Below are positions 6,582 to 12,247 of a stretch of 13,149 nt of DNA, in pieces. A model generated the notes under the pieces. The model did no database searches. It was not told the origin of the DNA and saw nothing but the letters and a program-made list of their open reading frames with translations. The stretch is from a bacterium (GTDB taxonomy: Bacteria > UBA9089 > UBA9088), in contig DNCM01000040.1 in assembly GCA_003498085.1 (NCBI GenBank), forward strand, positions 1 through 13,149. The letters are read 5' to 3'. A program made the translations under genes and the position numbers. Numbering within the stretch: the stretch's first letter is position 1; each line of letters begins with the position of its first letter.

Positions 6582-7210
6582 GGTTTTTCTGCTCGTTTTT
6601 TATCTCATGCGTTATAAATATTATCCTTGTTTTCTTCCTTGTTGGGATGGGGAAGGGAGAAAAAATAAAGATCCATAAGGCATATAAGATAGACCTTGTA
6701 AAACTCCCCGAAGAAAAAGTTATTCCAAAGCCAAAGAAAGAACCAAGAATACAAAAACCAAAAGAAGAGCCTAAACCACAAGAACAACAGGTTCTATTGC
6801 CAATCGAAGAAAGCCCGATTGTTGAAGAGCAAGAAGAAGTAATTCCAGTTGTAAAAAAGGAACCCAAAGAGATCCCACACATTGTAGTACCAGTTCCATA
6901 TGAAGAACCAAGAGTATATGAAGTAGGCTCACTTGACAACCCATTAAAGACTATCTCGTTTGTATTGCCAAAATACCCATCCCTTGCAAAAAAGATGGAG
7001 GTAGAAGGAAGGGTAAAGCTAAAACTCCTTGTCAATCCGAATGGAGAAGTTGATTCCATTGAGGTTATCGAAGAAACCCCAAAAGGCTTTGGATTTAGAG
7101 AAGAGGCATTAAAGGCTGCCAAAAAATATAGATTCACAAAACCAACGGTCTTTGGAAAAGGTGTCTATGTCCATTACATCCTTCCCCTAAGGTTTCTGTT
7201 GGAGGAATAA
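6578..7210 (+). CDS. tonB: TonB family energy transducer
   Basis: A 210-residue TonB. An N-terminal uncleaved anchor (about 7-24) is followed by a Pro/Lys/Glu-rich periplasmic spacer (about 43-112, with PKPKKEPRIQKPKEEPKPQ at 50-68) and a C-terminal TonB domain (about 131-208). The last holds YPSLAKKMEVEGRVKLKLLV (133-152), NPNGEVDSIEV, FREEALKAAKKYRFTKP (173-189) and VHYILPLRFLL. In the anchor, Ser10-x3-Asn14 takes the place of the Ser-x3-His pattern of E. coli TonB (S16/H20). It is the last gene of the operon, and 119 nt separate it from the next promoter-driven gene. It likely serves the receptor encoded two genes upstream. No terminator hairpin was recognised after it. Confidence 0.93.
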   Translation: MRFFCSFFISCVINIILVFFLVGMGKGEKIKIHKAYKIDLVKLPEEKVIPKPKKEPRIQKPKEEPKPQEQQVLLPIEESPIVEEQEEVIPVVKKEPKEIPHIVVPVPYEEPRVYEVGSLDNPLKTISFVLPKYPSLAKKMEVEGRVKLKLLVNPNGEVDSIEVIEETPKGFGFREEALKAAKKYRFTKPTVFGKGVYVHYILPLRFLLEE

Positions 7211-7272
7211 ATGTCCATTTCTGCTACCTTAAATTAAATAAGCCTAATAATTCAAAGGGTTACAAATTAAAA

Positions 7273-7284
7273 TTGTCTTGACAA
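7273..7284 (+). promoter_or_regulatory. Candidate operator palindrome over the -35 box
   Basis: TTGTC-TT-GACAA is a perfect inverted repeat (5-nt arms, 2-nt centre) that contains the -35 hexamer. The 9-mer AATTGTCTT that overlaps its left arm (7271-7279) recurs at 7304-7312, overlapping the -10 box, 33 bp away or about three helical turns. Together they could bind a repressor that blocks this strong promoter. No regulator gene is adjacent, so this is a suggestion only. Confidence 0.35.
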
Positions 7285-7306
7285 GAGAGCAATTTTTATG
7301 TATAAT
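7278..7306 (+). promoter_or_regulatory. Perfect-consensus sigma70 promoter
   Basis: TTGACA (7278-7283) and TATAAT (7301-7306) are separated by exactly 17 nt, a full match to the housekeeping consensus. Transcription should start near 7313, giving a leader of about 17 nt before the ATG at 7330, with AGGA (7319-7322) as ribosome-binding site. It separates the TonB operon from the ATPase/CHAT-STAND pair. Confidence 0.85.
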
Positions 7307-7329
7307 TGTCTTAATAATAGGACGATATT

Positions 7330-8622
7330 ATGAAAGAAACAATAAAATACATCATCAAAGAATGGTTTGATTATCAACTTCCCCATATTGTAAAAAGGGA
7401 TATACCTGCTAATTTACTTGAAACAAATCTCCTTCTTTCCTTATGTGGTGTCCGAAGAAGTGGGAAGACATATCTCCTTTATCAAATAGTAAAGAAGATG
7501 CGTGAGAAATTCCCTACTTCTAATATACTCTATATCAACTTTGAGGATGAAAGGTTGTATCCTCCAACAGAGAATATGTTACCACAAATACTTGAGACCT
7601 ATGAAGAAAACTTCTCATATAACAAAGATATACCTTTATTTCTCCTTCTTGACGAAATCCAAAATCACCCAGCGTGGGAGATAACCTTAAGACGGCTTTA
7701 TGACAAAAACAGAGGTAAAAGATTTATAATCACTGGCTCATCCTCTAAACTACTTTCTTCTGAAATAGCTTATTCCCTTAGGGGAAGAACACTTACCTTA
7801 GAGGTTTTTCCATTTAATTTCAAGGAAATTCTAAAGGCAAAAGGGATTGAATACAAAGAAAAGGATTTAAAGTATAGCCCAAGACGCCACGATATTATAA
7901 AAGCCTTTAACGAATATCTAGAGTTTGGAGGTTTTCCACAGATTGTCTTTGAAGAAATGAAATTAGAAATCTTAAGGGAATATTATCGCTCTATCCTATA
8001 CAGAGACATTGTTGAAAGATATAGGATGAGAAATCTTAGGTTATTTGAGTCATTTCTAAAGATAGTGGTTCATCATTCATCAGGGCTAATGAGTTTTGGT
8101 AAATTGGCTAATCTTTTAAAGAGTATTGGATTTAAGGTAAGTAAAAATACAGTTATTGAGTATTTAGGATACCTTAAGGAGGCATTCTTTGCCTTTGAAG
8201 TGCCAATATTTTCCCATTCTATCAAGGACCAACTCCAATATCCAAGAAAGATCTACCTTGTAGATGTAGGTTTAAAGAATGCAGTCTCTATCAAAACCTC
8301 TTATGAGCTTGGTAAATTAGCAGAAAATATTGTATTTTTGCACCTGAGGAACAAAGAGGTATATTATTGGAAGAACAAAGCTGGCTATGAGGTAGATTTT
8401 GTCATCAGAGAAGGTTTAGAGATAAAGGAATTGATTCAAGTATGTTGGGAGGTAACTGATGAGAAGACAATGAAGAGGGAAATTAGGGGACTGCTTATGG
8501 CTATGGATGAATTCAAATTGGATAATGCCCTTATTTTAACTAATGATTTTGAAGATATTAAAAAGTTTGATAAAAAAACAATATTTTTTAAACCTATATG
8601 GTTATGGCTGGTCAGTCTATGA
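7330..8622 (+). CDS. AAA-family ATPase with DUF4143 C-terminal domain
   Basis: A 430-residue cytoplasmic protein of the AAA_14/DUF4143 class. The N-terminal ATPase has Walker A GVRRSGKT (40-47), Walker B LFLLLDEIQN (103-112) and a sensor-like FIITGSSS (132-139). The GRTLTLEVFPFNFKEIL block (152-168) is also typical. The DUF4143 part has a winged-helix-like middle (about 240-295), then a nuclease-fold-like end with KLAENIVFLHL (329-339), GYEVDFVI (352-359) and LIQVCWEV (368-375). The Lys expected in an active PD-(D/E)xK nuclease is Cys372 here, so cleavage activity is doubtful. The length is normal for the family, which is common in prokaryotes and poorly understood. It is driven by the promoter at 7278 and its stop overlaps the start of the CHAT-STAND gene (ATGA, 8619-8622), so the two products probably act together. 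Confidence 0.9.
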   Translation: MKETIKYIIKEWFDYQLPHIVKRDIPANLLETNLLLSLCGVRRSGKTYLLYQIVKKMREKFPTSNILYINFEDERLYPPTENMLPQILETYEENFSYNKDIPLFLLLDEIQNHPAWEITLRRLYDKNRGKRFIITGSSSKLLSSEIAYSLRGRTLTLEVFPFNFKEILKAKGIEYKEKDLKYSPRRHDIIKAFNEYLEFGGFPQIVFEEMKLEILREYYRSILYRDIVERYRMRNLRLFESFLKIVVHHSSGLMSFGKLANLLKSIGFKVSKNTVIEYLGYLKEAFFAFEVPIFSHSIKDQLQYPRKIYLVDVGLKNAVSIKTSYELGKLAENIVFLHLRNKEVYYWKNKAGYEVDFVIREGLEIKELIQVCWEVTDEKTMKREIRGLLMAMDEFKLDNALILTNDFEDIKKFDKKTIFFKPIWLWLVSL

Positions 8623-11246
8623 AAAACTTAAAAGAAATAAACAAGTTAACCATCCTTGTAGCTATTGCTGGTGGTATAACAGCTAAGGATGGCAAAAGCC
8701 CACCAAATATAAGGCTTGATGTATGGCGTGAATGGCAAAATATCCTTGAGGCAATGACAATTGGGAAGGATGAGTACTACCCTGTAGTCTTAACGCGACT
8801 ATTTCCACCAACACACAAGCAATTAGAAACAGCACTCCTTGCCCATAAATACGATATCTTCCATTTTATTGGCCATAGTGGCAAAAACGGACTTGTGCTT
8901 GAGGATGAATATGGAAGTGAAGATATTGTCAACATAAAAGAGCTAAGTAGTATATTTGGAAAAGAGAAAATAAGACTTGCCATCATTAACTCTTGTGAGT
9001 CACTTGCTATTGGAGAATGGCTTCATAAAGAATGCGGTATTCAAACAGTTATTACTACCAAAGAACCAATCCTTGATGCTATGGCAAAAGAATTTACAAA
9101 GACTCTATATCCAAGTCTATTTGGAGGAGACTCGATAGATGAGGCATTAAATAAAGCAGAGGATAAACTGTCTAAGGAATTTAATAAACAAGATATATTC
9201 CAATTGATTGGGGATAGTAAGGTAACATTCCCTCTTTCTCCTTCATGTGATAAACCAACTGTGTCCCTTGGTGAGCCACTTGTCTATAACCTTCCATATC
9301 AAATTGGGTTTATTGGAAGGGGAAAGGAACTTGTTGAGATTGCAAAACACTTAGCGAATGCAGAGAATAGATTAATCGCCCTTTCTGGAGTTGGTGGTAT
9401 TGGAAAGACATCATTGGCACAGATGGTAGGAAGACGCAATGCCTGGAGATTTCAACAAGGAGGGGTTATTTTTATTGAAGTAGAGCAAAGGACTACATGT
9501 GATGATATCTTGAGAAAGATAAGTGAATCCTTCAAGATAGAACAGAAAGATGTAGTCGATTTCTTGAGTATGAACCCTTGTCTTCTTATCATTGACAATG
9601 TTGAGGTATTGGAAAAAAAAGAGCTAAAGAAGATAGGAAGGTTTTTAAAAGGTATTGATATAAGAATGGGGACAAAGGCAATTATTACCTCCAGAAGAAA
9701 AATAAAAGAATTTGAGGATATAGATGGTAGCATATCCTATACTGTTGGTGAATTTAAAGAGGCAATAGACCTTTTATTATACGAGGCAGGAAGGTATGGG
9801 ATCATAGATAAATTTTTCCCATATATTAAAGAATTCTTAATCCATACCCGTAATCATCCATTCTTAATCAAGCGTGCAGTGGTTGTGGCAAAGACGAGGG
9901 GACTGAATATAACCCTGGGTAATCTTAAGGATCTAAGGGGAGATATAGAAGAGGCAGTCTCTGGATTTATTGGCAGGATGATTGAGAATATAAGTAATAA
10001 TGCAAAGGAGCTGATTAAGAAACTTATCGTCTTTGTAGGTTGGTTTGACTCCTCTGCTGTTGAATCTGTGTGCGGAGCAAAAGAAGAACTCTATGAGCTT
10101 ACAGAGACAAGTATCATAGACTATGATATAAACAGAGATCGCTATCATCTCCATCAATTGGTCTTGGATTATGTAAGGAAAAATCTTCCTTTGTCAAATG
10201 AAGAGGAAGAAAGCCTAAGGTACAAACATGCTGAATATTACCTTGGAATTGCACAAGGTTCATTCGACCCATGGCATGATATAACCATAGATTTTGAGAA
10301 TATTCGCCAAGGCGCAGATTGGGTAAGTGAAAGGGTAGAGGACGGGGATATGGAGAAAGAAATTATAGAGTTGGCTTATGATTATGCCTTTGCATTAAAG
10401 GGATACATCTACCGCCGTTCGGTTCAAGAAGGGTTAAGATGGCTTTTGGCAGGGGTTTGTGCATGTAAGGAGTTAAGAGAAGAAAAAGGTGAAGCTAATC
10501 TTTATAACGAAATCGGACTGCGATATAAGTCCCAGGGCAACTATCAAGAGGCGTTAGTGTGGTATGAGAAGAGTAGGAAGATTTGTGAAGAGATAGGAGA
10601 ACTATTAGGTTTAGCCACAACTTATAATAACATTGGGTTAATTTATGATTCCCAAGGCAACTATCAAGAGGCGTTAGTGTGGTATATGAAGGATTTAGAG
10701 ATTAGTGAAAGGATAGGAGACCAGAAAGGTTTAGCTGGAACTTATAATAACATTGCCAGTATTCATTATGCCCAAGGCAACTATCAAGAGGCGTTGGAAT
10801 GGTATATGAAGGCTTTAGAGATTAGTAAAAGGATAGGAGACCAGGCAGGTTTAGCCACAACTTATAATAACATTGCCAGTATTCATTATGCCCAAGGCAA
10901 CTATCAAGAGGCGTTAGTGTGGTATGAGAAGAGTAGGAAGATTAAAGAAAAGATAGGAGACCAGGCAGGTTTAGCCACAACTTATAATAACATTGGGTTA
11001 ATACATAAAGCCCAAGGCAACTATCAAGAGGCGTTAGTGTGGTATGAGAAGAGTATAGAAATATTCAAAAAAATTAGAAGTTGGCATTCGATGGCAACCC
11101 TTCTTGGTAACATCGGTATTATATATCTCCATACAGACAAAAAAGACATAGCAAAGCAATACCTACAACAAAGCTATGAACTTTATCTCCAACTTAACCT
11201 CAAATCCGAAGCAGATAAAGTAAAACAACTCCTTAATTCACTTTAA
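8619..11246 (+). CDS. STAND NTPase: CHAT protease - NB-ARC - TPR
   Basis: An 875-residue multidomain protein. Residues about 10-205 form a CHAT (caspase-like) protease with His86 in DIFHFIGHSG and Cys126 in AIINSCESL, the expected catalytic pair. An NB-ARC/NACHT-like NTPase follows: Walker A GVGGIGKT (257-264), Walker B LLIIDN (322-327), AIITSR (354-359), a GLPL-like RNHPFLIKRA (411-420), and an MHD-like YHLHQLVLDYV (509-519). Residues about 627-860 hold at least five 40-residue TPRs (YNNIG ... QGNYQEALVWYEKS) plus degenerate ones. Such proteins are thought to sense a ligand through the repeats, oligomerise with ATP and activate the N-terminal protease, often in phage defence or programmed death. 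I chose ATG 8619, which overlaps the ATPase stop; ATG 8598 and 8604 would add seven or five residues. All key residues appear intact. Confidence 0.88.
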   Translation: MKNLKEINKLTILVAIAGGITAKDGKSPPNIRLDVWREWQNILEAMTIGKDEYYPVVLTRLFPPTHKQLETALLAHKYDIFHFIGHSGKNGLVLEDEYGSEDIVNIKELSSIFGKEKIRLAIINSCESLAIGEWLHKECGIQTVITTKEPILDAMAKEFTKTLYPSLFGGDSIDEALNKAEDKLSKEFNKQDIFQLIGDSKVTFPLSPSCDKPTVSLGEPLVYNLPYQIGFIGRGKELVEIAKHLANAENRLIALSGVGGIGKTSLAQMVGRRNAWRFQQGGVIFIEVEQRTTCDDILRKISESFKIEQKDVVDFLSMNPCLLIIDNVEVLEKKELKKIGRFLKGIDIRMGTKAIITSRRKIKEFEDIDGSISYTVGEFKEAIDLLLYEAGRYGIIDKFFPYIKEFLIHTRNHPFLIKRAVVVAKTRGLNITLGNLKDLRGDIEEAVSGFIGRMIENISNNAKELIKKLIVFVGWFDSSAVESVCGAKEELYELTETSIIDYDINRDRYHLHQLVLDYVRKNLPLSNEEEESLRYKHAEYYLGIAQGSFDPWHDITIDFENIRQGADWVSERVEDGDMEKEIIELAYDYAFALKGYIYRRSVQEGLRWLLAGVCACKELREEKGEANLYNEIGLRYKSQGNYQEALVWYEKSRKICEEIGELLGLATTYNNIGLIYDSQGNYQEALVWYMKDLEISERIGDQKGLAGTYNNIASIHYAQGNYQEALEWYMKALEISKRIGDQAGLATTYNNIASIHYAQGNYQEALVWYEKSRKIKEKIGDQAGLATTYNNIGLIHKAQGNYQEALVWYEKSIEIFKKIRSWHSMATLLGNIGIIYLHTDKKDIAKQYLQQSYELYLQLNLKSEADKVKQLLNSL
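10501..11064 (+). repeat. In-gene tandem TPR DNA repeats, 120-bp period (STAND gene)
   Basis: The block GGCAACTATCAAGAGGCGTT recurs at exactly 120-bp steps at 10536, 10656, 10776, 10896 and 11016. Neighbouring units are nearly identical over long runs: 10741-10795 and 10861-10915 match over 55 nt. Each unit encodes one 40-residue TPR. Conservation of silent positions indicates recent duplication or homogenisation rather than selection on protein alone. Confidence 0.92.
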
Positions 11247-11267
11247 GTTACAAAACCTAAAATTAAA

Positions 11268-11284
11268 AAAACACATTGTGTTTT
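11268..11284 (+). promoter_or_regulatory. Perfect palindrome, candidate operator of the AbiE-like pair
   Basis: AAAACACA-T-TGTGTTTT is a perfect inverted repeat with 8-nt arms around one base. It lies in the 79-nt gap between the CHAT-STAND gene and the AbiEii-like pair, overlapping a possible -35 (TTGTGT, 11276-11281) that sits 17 nt before a -10-like TATATT (11299-11304). Self-regulation through such sites is usual for toxin-antitoxin operons. A terminator for the upstream gene is less likely, because the stem is short and AT-rich and no T-run follows it. Confidence 0.45.
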
Positions 11285-11325
11285 GAGACAATTTGTGGTA
11301 TATTTTTAAAAATAGGAAAAGACCA

Positions 11326-11568
11326 ATGGCAACTACGAAATATAATATCTCTATAAATAAAGACCTTATCTGGGATTATTCTTTTGAAGAAAAAGAGTAT
11401 AATACAGATTACTTTTTCAAATGGTATCTTGCCCGAGTATTAAATAATGGCACAGCAAAAGATATAACCACCATACCTTTTGAGATAATAAAGGAAAATC
11501 TTAAGCATCTTAACCTTTCCTCAAATGTGCGTAAATTCTGGGATTGGTATTTTAAATTGGAGGGATAA
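11326..11568 (+). CDS. Small DUF6922-like partner of the AbiEii nucleotidyltransferase
   Basis: An 80-residue protein (81 codons with stop) immediately before an AbiEii-type nucleotidyltransferase. Its pattern LIWDYSFEEKEYNTDYFFKW with LARVLNNGTAKDI resembles the small proteins (DUF6922-like, from memory) often encoded upstream of such enzymes and presumed to be their antitoxin or regulatory partners. I chose ATG 11326 (MATTKYNISINK) with TAGGAA at 11313-11318 as ribosome-binding site; an in-frame TTG at 11293 is less likely. The stop overlaps the next start (TAATG, 11566-11570), so the pair is translated together. It is not the winged-helix AbiEi antitoxin. No DNA-binding motif is obvious, so its role in binding the upstream palindrome is untested. 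The antitoxin function is inferred from context. Confidence 0.7.
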   Translation: MATTKYNISINKDLIWDYSFEEKEYNTDYFFKWYLARVLNNGTAKDITTIPFEIIKENLKHLNLSSNVRKFWDWYFKLEG

Positions 11569-12224
11569 TGGAGATATTTACTACTTTACAGAAAACCATT
11601 ATTCATGAGATAGCCAAGACAAGGCTTAAAGACATCTTTTTTCTTACCGGAGGAACAGCACTTTCTGCATTTTATCTTAAACATCGCCTATCAGAAGACC
11701 TAGATTTTTTCACAGAGATAGAAAGAAGTGTTGTCTTTGTTCTTCCTGAATTAGAAAGTATATGTCAAAGATTGGATGTAAAACTAAGAGTAAGTAGGCA
11801 TTTTGAAACCTTCTTAGAGGTATTCATTAGTAGTTCTTCTGAGACAATAAGATGTGATTTTGCAATAGATTCCCCATATAGGCTAAAACCGAAGGAATAT
11901 AAAGAGGAGTATGACATCTACGCAGACAATTGCTTAGATATCGCCTGTAATAAGCTATCTGCACTTTTTGATCGTGCTGAAGCTAAGGACTTTGTTGATA
12001 TATACTTTTTGGATAAGGAATTTCTTCCATTTATTGAAATATTAGAAGAGGCAAAGAAAAAACATATTGGTTTGGATGAGTACTGGTTGGCTATATCATT
12101 TCAAAAGATAGATGAGATTGTAAAACTGCCTGTAATGGTGAAACATTTGGAATTAGAAGAGCTTAAAAAATTTTATCGCAATATGGCAATAGCTCTGATG
12201 AAGAGGATAAAAGATGGAAGATAA
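11568..12224 (+). CDS. AbiEii/MenT-type nucleotidyltransferase (putative toxin)
   Basis: A 218-residue nucleotidyltransferase of the AbiEii family. Motif I is FFLTGGTALSAFYLKHRLSE (24-43) running into DLDFF: GGT at 28-30 and the metal-binding Asp44-x-Asp46. Later motifs are NCLDIACNKLSALFDRAEAK (121-140), with Lys129 and Arg136, and KDFVDIYFL (140-148), matching the family's K...R-x-KDF-x-D-x3-L series. Known members transfer nucleotides, some of them to tRNA acceptor ends, and block growth; others may act only in regulation. GGAGGG at 11559-11564 supports the ATG at 11568, which overlaps the partner's stop. All motif residues look intact. It is slightly shorter than classical AbiEii, as is common when paired with a small upstream partner. 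The substrate is unknown. Confidence 0.87.
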   Translation: MEIFTTLQKTIIHEIAKTRLKDIFFLTGGTALSAFYLKHRLSEDLDFFTEIERSVVFVLPELESICQRLDVKLRVSRHFETFLEVFISSSSETIRCDFAIDSPYRLKPKEYKEEYDIYADNCLDIACNKLSALFDRAEAKDFVDIYFLDKEFLPFIEILEEAKKKHIGLDEYWLAISFQKIDEIVKLPVMVKHLELEELKKFYRNMAIALMKRIKDGR

Positions 12225-12247
12225 TTTAGAGGAGGATGTGAGGAGAT

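Noticed and set aside
6505..7137. Long antisense open frame opposite tonB
   Set aside because: Its Ser/Gly/Phe-rich translation is the mirror of the Pro/Lys/Glu-rich TonB linker, and the + strand protein is clearly TonB.
11268..11284. Palindrome as a rho-independent terminator of the CHAT-STAND gene
   Set aside because: The stem is AT-rich with essentially no loop, and GAGAC rather than a T-run follows.
7271..11293. 8-mer AATTGTCT shared by the promoters near 7271/7304 and (inverted) 11286 as a common operator
   Set aside because: The same 8-mer also occurs inside coding sequence at about 546 and 5822, so in this AT-rich DNA the sharing is not significant.
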